Shown here one piece after another: positions 1-7,898 of a DNA stretch of 20,052 nucleotides; position 1 is the stretch's first letter, and each line of letters starts with the position of its first letter. A program made the translations under genes and the position numbers. The notes beneath the pieces were generated by a model. It saw only the letters and a program-made list of their open reading frames with translations, ran no database searches and had not been told where the DNA came from. This DNA is from Muribaculaceae bacterium (GTDB taxonomy: Bacteria > Bacteroidota > Bacteroidia > Bacteroidales > Muribaculaceae), in contig JAEDNZ010000010.1 of the NCBI GenBank assembly GCA_016302215.1, forward strand, positions 1 to 20,052, in the 5' to 3' direction.

Positions 1-1
1 C

Positions 2-988
2 TTCGGCATCTTCAACGAAGACGCCGGCGAGCAGACTTGCTCATTCTCCTTTGTCAATACCGGCGATGAGCCGCTGTGCATCTTCTCGGCACGCGCCTCT
101 TGCGGCTGCACCACGCCTCGATACTCAAAGGCACCCATTGCGCCGGGCGACACCTCGGCCATCGAAGTAACATTTGACCCTACGGGGCGCCCCGGTCGCT
201 TCAGCAAGCGCATCATGATTGAGAGCAACGCCGCCCGCCGTTCGTCAAAGCTTCTGATTGAGGGTGTGGTCATCGGCTCTGACGCCACCATCGCCAACCA
301 ATACCCCTACGACATGGGACCCCTGCGTGGCTCTAATGCATCGCTGATGTTTGGCGAAGTAACACGCGGACGGCTCAAGACCGTGTATCTCAACGGCTAC
401 AACCGCTCCACCACCACCATCATGCCGCAGGTAGCCGCTAAGCCTCGCCATATTGATGTGGCCTTTGTCCCCGACACCGTAGCGCCCGGCGAGCGCATGT
501 CTATGATATTCTATCTGCGCTCGGAGCGATGCGAGCTCTATGGCCTCAACACCGACACGGTGATGATATGTAGCGACAAGGGCGCGCAGCCCGTGCCCGT
601 GGTGCTCACGTCGATGGTCGAGGAAGACTTCTCTTTTCTCTCTGACAAAGCGCTCGCCAAAGCGCCCGCCGCTACCATCGCCGATGAGCGCCTTGACTGC
701 AAACGTCTCAGCCGCGGCAGCAGCGTCACCCTCACCACATCAATAACAAACGCCGGTGGAGGCGACAAGCTCGCAGTGCGTCGCATATACTCCAACTCGC
801 CGGCGGTGAAGGTCGCCGCTGACAAGGACAGCATCAAGAAAGGCAAATCAGCCAAGCTGACGGTCACCGTTGACACCTCGGCTCTGCCCGCTGACAGCCA
901 CATTGTCAACGCCACGGTCACCGTGGTCACCAACGACCCGGCACACCCGCGCCGTGAGCTGCGCGTAGTGGGCGAAATCTTTGACTGA
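2..988 (+). CDS. DUF1573 domain protein, 5' end outside window
   Basis: The frame is open from the left edge, so the N-terminus is missing; 328 residues are visible. The first ~90 read as a DUF1573 Ig-like module: F-x-F-x-N-x-G followed by P-L, an SCGCT motif (visible residues 33-37), a P-x-x-PG turn, then a GR-x-G-x-F strand and an I-x-SN strand ending in LxIEGVV. A middle beta-rich stretch leads to a second Ig-like unit (about visible residues 210-328) that keeps the N-x-G and V-x-SN strands but has lost the SCGC motif. In Bacteroidota these proteins are normally exported and their role is unknown, so a periplasmic or outer-membrane structural role is inference. The sirtuin gene follows after 40 bp on the same strand and may be co-transcribed. 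Family assignment is fairly firm; function is open. Confidence 0.85.
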   Translation, partial: FGIFNEDAGEQTCSFSFVNTGDEPLCIFSARASCGCTTPRYSKAPIAPGDTSAIEVTFDPTGRPGRFSKRIMIESNAARRSSKLLIEGVVIGSDATIANQYPYDMGPLRGSNASLMFGEVTRGRLKTVYLNGYNRSTTTIMPQVAAKPRHIDVAFVPDTVAPGERMSMIFYLRSERCELYGLNTDTVMICSDKGAQPVPVVLTSMVEEDFSFLSDKALAKAPAATIADERLDCKRLSRGSSVTLTTSITNAGGGDKLAVRRIYSNSPAVKVAADKDSIKKGKSAKLTVTVDTSALPADSHIVNATVTVVTNDPAHPRRELRVVGEIFD

Positions 989-1028
989 CATTTTCATTAT
1001 TATCAATACTAACTCTCACCTCTTCACA

Positions 1029-1718
1029 ATGAAAAAACGCCTCGTAATATCAACCGGCGCCGGCATCAGCGCCGAAAGCGGCATCCGCACCTTCCGCGAT
1101 GCCGATGGCCTTTGGGAATCATACCCCGTGATGGACGTCGCCTCAGCCGACGGCTTTCGCCGCAACCCCGCGCTCATACATAAATTCTACAACGAGCGCC
1201 GTCATGCCCTCTACAATGCTCAGCCCAACGCCGCCCACATAGGATTAGCGCAGATGGAGCGCGACTTTGACGTGCGCATCATCACCCAAAACGTCGATGA
1301 CCTCCACGAGCGCGCCGGCTCGTCGCACATCGTCCATCTCCACGGCGAGCTGACCAAGGTGCGCGCCATGGACAACCCCGACCTGCTCTTCGCCCTCTCG
1401 CCCGACAACTGCGATACCACGCCCGACACCATCATTGACGGCCACCACGTGCGCCCTCACATAGTATTCTTCCAGGAAGCGGTGCCTATGTTTGAAGTCG
1501 CCGTGCGCGAAGTGGAGCAAGCTGACATCTTCGTCATCATTGGCACCAGCCTGGTGGTGTATCCCGCCGCCGCTTTGCTCAACTACGTGCGCCCGGGCGT
1601 GCCCATCTACTACATCGACCCCCACCCTGCCGCCGTGCCTGCCAACGTCACCGTCATCGCCGAGCCGGCCACACGCGGCGTGGAGAAGCTCAGGGAGATG
1701 CTCGCACGCGACCTCTAA
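1029..1718 (+). CDS. cobB: Sir2-family NAD-dependent protein deacylase (class III, zinc-less)
   Basis: Cytoplasmic NAD-dependent lysine deacylase of 229 residues. The NAD fold is clear: GAGISAESGIRTFR (residues 10-23), TQNVDDLHERAG (86-97), the catalytic His of HLHGEL (H105) and GTSLVVYPA (172-180). The Y-x-x-R pair (YNER, 54-57) marks class III sirtuins, the SIRT5/CobB group that can remove succinyl and other acidic acyl groups, so desuccinylase activity is plausible. The four zinc-binding cysteines are absent: only one Cys lies between the catalytic His and the GTS motif. The start at 1029 was chosen because the fold begins at once (MKKRLVISTGAG). An in-frame ATG at 981 would overlap the upstream gene's stop region and add 16 residues of no family character. 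Its stop is 18 bp from the converging comEC stop. The symbol is used in the broad family sense. Confidence 0.92.
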   Translation: MKKRLVISTGAGISAESGIRTFRDADGLWESYPVMDVASADGFRRNPALIHKFYNERRHALYNAQPNAAHIGLAQMERDFDVRIITQNVDDLHERAGSSHIVHLHGELTKVRAMDNPDLLFALSPDNCDTTPDTIIDGHHVRPHIVFFQEAVPMFEVAVREVEQADIFVIIGTSLVVYPAAALLNYVRPGVPIYYIDPHPAAVPANVTVIAEPATRGVEKLREMLARDL

Positions 1719-1736
1719 GCGCTCGTCTCCAAGGCT

Positions 1737-3785
1737 TCACTCGCTCAGACTGAAACGCTGCCGGCGCATTGATATCACCGGCCGGCAAGACTCGCTGCAC
1801 CACCGGTCGTGGCGTCGCAGGCTGTTGTCGCGCGCTATGATGATGGTATCGGGAGCAAACACGCGCGCCACAGCATTGATGTCGCCGTTATAGCCTCGGC
1901 ACACTAAGGCATAATCTACCTTCATGCCGGCAGCCACGAGGCTGTCATAGCTGTCAATAGGCGAGGCCACCACGGCTATCGTGCGGCCACACGCCGTAAC
2001 ATAGCGCCCGGCCGTAAACTCAGCGGCCTGCATCGTAGCGCCTCGCACATCGAGATATGTGGCATAGCGCTCAGCAGCCTTTGATATCGCGGCATCGCGC
2101 CTCTCCTCGCCGCGCGCGGTGGTGTAATATCTCACCTGATCGCCACAGCGGCTGACGATGCCCGTGGAGCCGCGGTCGCGGCATATATACAGCTCGGCCG
2201 CCGGCGCTCTGTCGCCGCCTATCACCACGCCGCACACCGCCACGGCCACGCTGCAGGCCATCAAGCGCAGCGCCCCGCGACGCACACCGGCCTGATGCAA
2301 CGCCACAGCCAGCGCCCCTAAGGCTGTCACATAGGCCGCAACCACCACCGGGCCTATCACCACGCCTCGCAGTTCAGCCCACGGCAATCCGGCGGCTGAC
2401 GATGCTATGCCATTGATTACATCATAGCACACATCCATAGCGCCGCTGACCATCGGCACAGCGAGGCCCACCGCACCGAGAGCCGCTATGACAATGCCGC
2501 CACACAGCATCACCGGCATCAGTATGCACGCCGCTGCATTGGTGACCACCGACAGCAGTGGCAAGGTATGAAAATGCACCATCACTATCACCCCGGTGCC
2601 TAACAGAGCCGCCATAGGCACCACAAATAGCGCCACCAGCCTATACAGCCAACGCCGCCGGCGCGACACCGGATTGAAAGCTTCGCCAAACAGCAGCAGC
2701 GACAGCACCGCCGCAAACGACAGCTGCGCTCCCACTGACAGCACATCATACGGATTGACCACCATACACACCACTGCCGCCAGCGCCAGCGCGTTGTACG
2801 GCGACCCATCTCGCTGCAGCAAGCGGCACACATAGTATGAGCTGACCATCACCGAGGCGCGCAGCACCGAGGGCGACAAGCCGGTGAGCAAGGCATATAT
2901 CCATATCAGCACCATTATAGTCACATATTTCACCTCGCGACCGCGACGCCACACCTGCAGCGGCGTGAGCAGCAACGACAGCAGCGCCGCTATTATCCCC
3001 ACATGCAAGCCGCTGATAGCCAGCGTATGCGATAGCCCGGCGGCCCTGAAATCATCGCGGAGAGCCGGGTCAAGATACTCGGTATCACCCACCAATATTG
3101 CCGACACAAACGCCGCCGTCGCCGGCTGCATGCCGCTATCATAGATACTGCTCTCGATGGCCTCGCGCTGCCGCGACAGCCACACCGCAAAGCCTCCGGC
3201 GCAGCGAGCCACCACCTCCGGCTCTTTGCCCTCTGACGCGCTGACATAGGCTGTCGCCGCGATGCCGCGCACCTTGTTGTACGCCGCATAATCCACCTCA
3301 TACGGCACATCGGTGTCGCCGGCCTGCGAGCGCTCTATCACCGCCTCACAGCGCACCACATCGCCGCTCATAAGGCGTGGACGTGCCGTGGGCATCAGCA
3401 GCGACACCCGCAGCGGAGGCTCCACGGCCTCGCCATCAGCCATGACAATGACGCCGAGCGCACGCTGCGCCGAGCCGCCGCCATATACCTCCACATCGTC
3501 AATCCTTGCCTGCACGCTATGGCTCACGCCATCGATGAGTCGTGAGCACCCGGCATCGGCCTCTGCGCCGACGCCATACGTCAGCACGCCGCCCAACGCG
3601 AGCGAAGCTCCAAACACCGCCGCGAGGCCGTGATGCACAAGCACAGCCCATACCAGCGCCCCCACCCCGCACGCTATCACCGTCCACGTCGCCGCAGACG
3701 AGGACCACACACTCGTCACAACAATCCCCACGAGCATGCCGCAAGCGACAGGCAGCATGGGGACCGATGCATACGGAGCTTTCAT
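1737..3785 (-). CDS. comEC: ComEC/Rec2 family DNA-uptake channel protein
   Basis: Polytopic inner-membrane protein of 682 residues, the expected channel for single-stranded DNA entry in transformation. The order is: N-terminal hydrophobic segments (about 8-72); a soluble DUF4131/OB-like part (about 75-195); the Competence domain (about 220-500) with LVGDTEYLD (231-239), ISGLHVG (257-263) and LTGLSPSVLRA (300-310); then a short tail (about 525-682). In the Firmicutes-type protein the tail is a metallo-beta-lactamase fold with an HxHxDH site. Here no such motif is visible, as is common in Bacteroidota ComEC, so the tail is probably not a nuclease. It is the last gene of the aroE - yeiH-like - comEC run, 63 bp after the preceding gene. 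Whether this organism is transformable cannot be judged from one gene. Confidence 0.93.
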   Translation of the reverse strand: MKAPYASVPMLPVACGMLVGIVVTSVWSSSAATWTVIACGVGALVWAVLVHHGLAAVFGASLALGGVLTYGVGAEADAGCSRLIDGVSHSVQARIDDVEVYGGGSAQRALGVIVMADGEAVEPPLRVSLLMPTARPRLMSGDVVRCEAVIERSQAGDTDVPYEVDYAAYNKVRGIAATAYVSASEGKEPEVVARCAGGFAVWLSRQREAIESSIYDSGMQPATAAFVSAILVGDTEYLDPALRDDFRAAGLSHTLAISGLHVGIIAALLSLLLTPLQVWRRGREVKYVTIMVLIWIYALLTGLSPSVLRASVMVSSYYVCRLLQRDGSPYNALALAAVVCMVVNPYDVLSVGAQLSFAAVLSLLLFGEAFNPVSRRRRWLYRLVALFVVPMAALLGTGVIVMVHFHTLPLLSVVTNAAACILMPVMLCGGIVIAALGAVGLAVPMVSGAMDVCYDVINGIASSAAGLPWAELRGVVIGPVVVAAYVTALGALAVALHQAGVRRGALRLMACSVAVAVCGVVIGGDRAPAAELYICRDRGSTGIVSRCGDQVRYYTTARGEERRDAAISKAAERYATYLDVRGATMQAAEFTAGRYVTACGRTIAVVASPIDSYDSLVAAGMKVDYALVCRGYNGDINAVARVFAPDTIIIARDNSLRRHDRWCSESCRPVISMRRQRFSLSE

Positions 3786-3806
3786 AGCTCTGATATGATA
3801 ACTCTA

Positions 3807-3839
3807 TGCCGGCGGCGTGTATGGTATTGGTGGCCGGCA
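3807..3839 (-). other. Stem-loop between yeiH-like gene and comEC
   Basis: TGCCGGC (3807-3813) and its exact complement GCCGGCA (3833-3839) can form a 7-bp GC-rich stem with a 19-nt loop, starting about 9 nt after the upstream stop codon and ending about 20 nt before the comEC ATG. No run of U follows on the minus strand, so it is not a classic intrinsic terminator. It could slow transcription into comEC, protect an mRNA end, or be chance in GC-rich DNA. Confidence 0.35.
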
Positions 3840-3848
3840 GATGATTTC

Positions 3849-4793
3849 TTATGCCACGGTATTAGTGACCACAAAGAGGCTCGACACACTAATGATTATC
3901 CATAGCAGCACGGCAAGCACCAGGGGCTTCACACCCACTGACTTGATCATGCTCACTGACAGCGATGCGCCTATCATAAACAGCGTCACCACCATGCCGC
4001 GCTTGGCCACCCACACCATTGAATCCACAAACCACGCCGGCAGAGCCACATAGGTGTTGACGAGCATAGCGCCCACAAAGATAAAGATAAACCACGGTAT
4101 CGACACCTTGCCGCTCTTGTCGCGGAAGATAAACATGGTCACAAACGCCAGCGGTATTATCCACAGGGCGCGCGTCAGCTTGATGAGAGTGGCCGTCTTC
4201 AGCGCTACCTCGCCGTATGACTCACCGGCACCCACCACCGACGAGGTGTCGTGGATGGCTATCGCTGCCCAGGTGCCAAACTGCGTCTGCGTCATATCCA
4301 GCAGATGCCCTATCGGCGGGAACACAAAGAGGGCCACCGAGTTGAGTATGAAAATCACACCTAACGACACCGCCATCTCATTGCTGTCGGCCTTGAGCAC
4401 CGGCCCTACGGCAGCTATGGCCGAGCCGCCGCATATCGCCGTACCCGACGAGATAAGATACGAAGTCTTCCTATTCAGATGCAGCCAATAGCCTATCAGG
4501 CTACCCAACACCATCACGCCCACTACCGACACTATCGTAAACATCATGCCATCGGCTCCGGACTGCAGCGACTCCTGCAAATTCATATTAAAGCCCAAAC
4601 ACACCACTGCCACTTGCAGCAGATATTTTGACGTCTTCTTGTTGAACTTGGGGCACGGATTGCTAAACACAAACGCAAACACCAAGCCCAGCAGCAACGC
4701 TATCGGGGCCGTTATCACCGGCAAGCCCACCTTGGCCAAGGGCAATACTATCAGCGCTATTATCGCTATGTAAATTACCTTAGATAGCTTCAT
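3849..4793 (-). CDS. YeiH/UPF0324 family putative sulfate exporter, membrane protein
   Basis: Inner-membrane protein of 314 residues with about ten hydrophobic helices, the usual size for this family (Cons_hypoth698). Family signatures are visible: an FSNPCP-x-F segment after the second helix, VVCLGFNMNL near residue 70, the conserved SGTAICGGSAIAA, and IAIHDTSSVVGAG in the middle. Family members are annotated as putative sulfate exporters, with transport evidence for only a few relatives, so the substrate here is inference. The start codon is 19 bp after the aroE stop, implying co-transcription with aroE. No metabolic link between shikimate synthesis and this transporter is obvious. Confidence 0.92.
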   Translation of the reverse strand: MKLSKVIYIAIIALIVLPLAKVGLPVITAPIALLLGLVFAFVFSNPCPKFNKKTSKYLLQVAVVCLGFNMNLQESLQSGADGMMFTIVSVVGVMVLGSLIGYWLHLNRKTSYLISSGTAICGGSAIAAVGPVLKADSNEMAVSLGVIFILNSVALFVFPPIGHLLDMTQTQFGTWAAIAIHDTSSVVGAGESYGEVALKTATLIKLTRALWIIPLAFVTMFIFRDKSGKVSIPWFIFIFVGAMLVNTYVALPAWFVDSMVWVAKRGMVVTLFMIGASLSVSMIKSVGVKPLVLAVLLWIIISVSSLFVVTNTVA

Positions 4794-4812
4794 TATTTAT
4801 TACTATATTATT

Positions 4813-5607
4813 TCATTGTTGGGGTATATCCACTCTTTTTTGCCATATATTCCATGCCGCAAAAGCCTGCAGCAGCAACATCTCGAGACCGTTTTTCACC
4901 TGCGCCCCGTGAGCCGCCGCACGCTGCATAAACAGCGTCACATCAGGATTATACAGCAAGTCATAGCATAGATGCTGCTCTGTCAATGCCTCATAGGGGA
5001 TATCCGGGCACTCATCTACATGCGGATACATGCCCAGCGGTGTGGTGTTGACTATTATCTTGTTATCGCTTATCAGCTCCGGCGTGAGGTCTTTGTAGGT
5101 GATGACGCCGGGGCGCTCACTCCGCGACACCAACGTCGAGGCCACGCCAAGCTGACGCAACGCCGCCACCACAGCCTTTGACGCGCCCCCCGTGCCCAGC
5201 ACCAATGCGCGCGACTGCTTACTCACATCTATGGACTGAGCCAGCGAGTCTCTAAAGCCTATCACATCTGAGTTGTAGCCCTTGAGATACACCTTGCCGG
5301 CGCCGAGACGACTCACCTTGACCACATTCACGGCGCCTATCTCGGCGGCGATAGGGTCAAGGGCATCAAGATAGCCTATCACCTGCTCCTTGTAGGGTAT
5401 CGTCACATTGAAACCCACCAGATTGTAATTCTCTGACAGCACCTTGCTGAGCTGTCCTATCTCGCTGATTTCAAAATTGATATATCGCGCGCTGATATTC
5501 TCCGACTCAAACTTGCGATTAAAAAAATCCTGCGAGAATGAGTGTCCCAGAGGATAACCTATCAGACCATATAAGCTGCGATATTGTGAGTTGACTTTCT
5601 TTAGCAT
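4813..5607 (-). CDS. aroE: Shikimate dehydrogenase
   Basis: Reduces 3-dehydroshikimate to shikimate with NADPH, step four of the shikimate pathway; cytoplasmic, 264 residues. Visible motifs: GYPLGHSFS near the N-terminus (17-25, shikimate-binding serines), NVTIPYK (67-73, catalytic Lys73), YNSD (111-114, the conserved substrate-binding Asp), the nucleotide loop GTGGASKA (138-145), NTTPLGMYP (187-195) and GLEMLLLQA (240-248). The reading frame extends upstream to an ATG at 5664, but a clear -7 promoter element (5632-5639) lies between that ATG and 5607, so the mRNA should begin downstream of it. The start at 5607 gives the normal family N-terminus. It is the first gene of a minus-strand run with the yeiH-like gene and comEC. 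Confidence 0.95.
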   Translation of the reverse strand: MLKKVNSQYRSLYGLIGYPLGHSFSQDFFNRKFESENISARYINFEISEIGQLSKVLSENYNLVGFNVTIPYKEQVIGYLDALDPIAAEIGAVNVVKVSRLGAGKVYLKGYNSDVIGFRDSLAQSIDVSKQSRALVLGTGGASKAVVAALRQLGVASTLVSRSERPGVITYKDLTPELISDNKIIVNTTPLGMYPHVDECPDIPYEALTEQHLCYDLLYNPDVTLFMQRAAAHGAQVKNGLEMLLLQAFAAWNIWQKRVDIPQQ

Positions 5608-5631
5608 CACTCGTCGTTTTTTTATTGCCTG

Positions 5632-5639
5632 CAAATTTA
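5632..5639 (-). promoter_or_regulatory. Bacteroidota -7 promoter element for aroE
   Basis: Read on the minus strand this is TAAATTTG followed by C, matching TAnnTTTG. The -33 box is weak. Transcription should start near 5625, giving a leader of about 20 nt before the ATG at 5607. Confidence 0.65.
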
Positions 5640-5649
5640 TATATTTTTT

Positions 5650-5661
5650 GTGATTTATCAC
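5650..5661. promoter_or_regulatory. Short dyad GTGAT-TT-ATCAC at aroE -33 region
   Basis: A perfect 5-bp inverted repeat with a 2-bp centre sits over the spacer and -33 position of the aroE promoter, where a dimeric repressor could bind. It is short enough to be chance in AT-rich DNA. Confidence 0.3.
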
Positions 5662-5734
5662 CATAATTCACCTTAATTAGCACGCTTTTTGGCCGCATTT
5701 TCCCCTTTCGTAGCTTTTTATGCAGAATTTTGGC

Positions 5735-5742
5735 TACCTTTG
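5735..5742 (+). promoter_or_regulatory. Bacteroidota -7 promoter element for TPR gene
   Basis: TACCTTTG is an exact TAnnTTTG match. T-rich sequence around 5706-5719 is the only -33 candidate. Start of transcription is expected near 5748, giving a leader of about 36 nt to the ATG at 5784. It rules out the in-frame ATG at 5730, which lies upstream of the element. Confidence 0.65.
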
Positions 5743-5783
5743 TACTCGCAATCTTTATTACCACTCTCTCGCCACAGCTCCTG

Positions 5784-7823
5784 ATGTGCATCGTTAAGAA
5801 GATATTATTGCTATTGGTTGTCGCCGTATCGGCCGCGACGCCCGCCGCTGTCGCCCAGATTGACACTCAGCAAGTGCTCCGAGTAGGCCAAAACGCGCTC
5901 TACTTTGAGGACTATATGCTATCTATCCAATATTTCAATCAAGTCATTCAGGCTAAGCCCTATTTGGCGCAGCCTTACTTCCTCAGAGCCGTTGCAAAGC
6001 TCAACCTCGAAGACTACACCGGCGCCGAGGCCGACGCCTCTAAAGCAATTGACCTCAACCCCTTCATCACCGACGCATACGAGGTGAGAGGAGTGGCGCG
6101 ACAAAACCTCGGTCGTGATGCCGATGCCATTTCCGACTACGACCACGCACTCGAGCTGCTGCCACGCAACAGGCAGCTCCTGTTCAACAAGGCCCTCGCC
6201 CAGCAAAACATCAAAGACAACGCCGCAGCCGACTCCACCTTTGCCGACCTTCTCCGCTATTACCCTAACTTTGACAATGGTTACCTGGGCCGAGCGCGGC
6301 TACGCCTCGAGGCCGGCGACACCATAGCTGCCATCGCCGACATCGACAAGGCTCTCGAAATCAACAGCTCCGCTGCTAACGCTTACGTCATGCGTGCCGA
6401 CATCGCCATACACCGTGCGCAGGACTACAAGGCCGCCCTTGATGATATGGACCGCGCTATCAAGCTCATGCCCCGCACCACAGGCCTTTACATCAACCGT
6501 GCATTCCTGCGATATAACCTCGATGACTACTTCGGCGCTATGGCTGACTATGACTACGCCCTACAGCTTGACCCAATCAACTCTATGGCGCTATTCAACC
6601 GCGGCCTCCTCGAAGCCGAAGTCAGCGACAACGACCGCGCGCTCAGCGACTTCACTCGCGTCATCGATCTTAACCCCAACGACTACCGAGCCCTCTACAA
6701 TAGAGCCGCTATCTACCGCGCTAAAGGCAACGACAAAGCCGCCCTCGCTGACATCAACCGCGTCATCGAGGCTTTCCCCGACTTCCCCGGCGCTTTCTAT
6801 ATGCGATATGCCATATATCGCAACACCGGCAACCTTCGTGCCGCCGAGCGCGACTACAACAAAGCTCTAACCTTGGCGCGAAACGCCAAAGAAGTATCGC
6901 CCGACGAGGCCGATAATAGCTCCGAGACGCCCGACGCAATCTCGCCCGACGACCTCACCGCCAACAGATTTGCATCGCTGCTGACCATTGACGACAACGC
7001 CAACATCGAGGAGGAATACAACAACCAAGCCATTCGTGGCAAAGTGCAAAACAACAACCTCACCATCGAGCCGGCGCCTATGATAGAATTGTCATTCTAC
7101 GATGCCCCGTCAGAGCTGCGTCGCGAGTCTTTCTTCATCAAAGAGATTGACGACCTCAACGCTACCCGTATGCTGCGCCATTTCATCGTAGTCACCAACG
7201 CCGTGCCCACTCTCGATGCCGACATCATCGCCGGCCACTTCAAATCCATTGACTACTACAATTCTTACCTCGCCACTCACACGCCCAGAGCCATCGACTT
7301 CATTGGCCGTGCCATGGACTTCATCACCGTGCGCGACTACGCCATGGCTATCAAGGACATTGACCGCGTGATAGCGCTGACGCCCGACTATGCCCCGGCA
7401 TACCTGATGCGTGCACAAGCGCGTTATCGCCAATACCTCATCGACAAAAGCGGCGCCGTCAACGCCGGCACTGACAACGCCGCCGCCGAGCCTATTGACC
7501 ACATCACACGCACACAGCTGCGTCGCAAAGCCCTCGACGACATATTGCAAGACATCAACCGCGTAATAGAGCTGTCGCCGCGAATGGACGTTGCCTGGTA
7601 CGACAAAGGCAATATCCTTATCGAGATGCAGGACTTCACTTCGGCAATCGCCGCCTTCTCGCGAGCCATCGACCTCAAACCGGACTTGGGCGAAGCTTAC
7701 TACAACCGCGGTTACATTTACCTCAAGTTAGGCAACGAGCGTGCCGGCATCGCCGACCTCTCCAAAGCCGGTGAGCTCGGCATCGTACCGGCTTACAACC
7801 TCATCAAGCGCATCTCTCGCTGA
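5784..7823 (+). CDS. Secreted tetratricopeptide-repeat protein
   Basis: A 679-residue protein with a signal peptide (lysines at 5-6, hydrophobic run, AVA-Q cleavage after about residue 24), so probably periplasmic. Roughly ten tandem TPR units run from about residue 30 to 375, recognisable by repeats such as A-x-x-D-x-x-x-A-I-x-L-x-P. They are followed by an acidic, Ser/Asp-rich linker, a non-TPR segment of about 100 residues, and then about three more TPR units to the C-terminus (for example AIAAFSRAIDLKPDLGEAYY). TPR arrays bind proteins; no catalytic motif is visible, so a scaffold role is inference. The start was chosen for the signal peptide and because the -7 promoter element lies within any longer version. 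It appears monocistronic, since the next gene has its own promoter. Confidence 0.87.
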   Translation: MCIVKKILLLLVVAVSAATPAAVAQIDTQQVLRVGQNALYFEDYMLSIQYFNQVIQAKPYLAQPYFLRAVAKLNLEDYTGAEADASKAIDLNPFITDAYEVRGVARQNLGRDADAISDYDHALELLPRNRQLLFNKALAQQNIKDNAAADSTFADLLRYYPNFDNGYLGRARLRLEAGDTIAAIADIDKALEINSSAANAYVMRADIAIHRAQDYKAALDDMDRAIKLMPRTTGLYINRAFLRYNLDDYFGAMADYDYALQLDPINSMALFNRGLLEAEVSDNDRALSDFTRVIDLNPNDYRALYNRAAIYRAKGNDKAALADINRVIEAFPDFPGAFYMRYAIYRNTGNLRAAERDYNKALTLARNAKEVSPDEADNSSETPDAISPDDLTANRFASLLTIDDNANIEEEYNNQAIRGKVQNNNLTIEPAPMIELSFYDAPSELRRESFFIKEIDDLNATRMLRHFIVVTNAVPTLDADIIAGHFKSIDYYNSYLATHTPRAIDFIGRAMDFITVRDYAMAIKDIDRVIALTPDYAPAYLMRAQARYRQYLIDKSGAVNAGTDNAAAEPIDHITRTQLRRKALDDILQDINRVIELSPRMDVAWYDKGNILIEMQDFTSAIAAFSRAIDLKPDLGEAYYNRGYIYLKLGNERAGIADLSKAGELGIVPAYNLIKRISR

Positions 7824-7840
7824 TCGAGGCGCCGTTTTTA

Positions 7841-7871
7841 TTGCTTTTTTCATTCTTTTGTTGTATCTTTA
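7841..7871 (+). promoter_or_regulatory. Promoter of the AAA_9/PDDEXK_9 gene
   Basis: TTG (7841-7843), a 20-bp spacer, then TATCTTTA (7864-7871), one base from the TAnnTTTG consensus, followed by the CGCTGCAAAAGTAA run commonly seen downstream of Bacteroidales promoters. The leader to the ATG at 7899 would be about 20 nt. It implies that the gene is transcribed separately from the TPR gene. Confidence 0.55.
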
Positions 7872-7898
7872 CGCTGCAAAAGTAAATCAGCCACCATT

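Noticed and set aside
538..933. 131-codon minus frame within the DUF1573 gene
   Set aside because: No motif, and the plus strand carries a continuous recognisable DUF1573/Ig-like protein.
1492..1893. 133-codon + frame running over the sirtuin/comEC junction
   Set aside because: Out of frame with the sirtuin and antisense to comEC; Ser/Pro/Arg-biased shadow composition.
6803..6821. GCGATAT-N5-ATATCGC inverted repeat inside the TPR gene
   Set aside because: It lies in an ordinary TPR coding stretch (Met-Arg-Tyr-Ala-Ile-Tyr-Arg) and is explained by codons for repeated Arg/Tyr/Ile.
7824..7850. Terminator after the TPR gene (GGCGCC followed by TTTTT)
   Set aside because: GGCGCC is self-complementary but leaves no loop, so no real hairpin; the T runs are better read as promoter-region sequence of the next gene.
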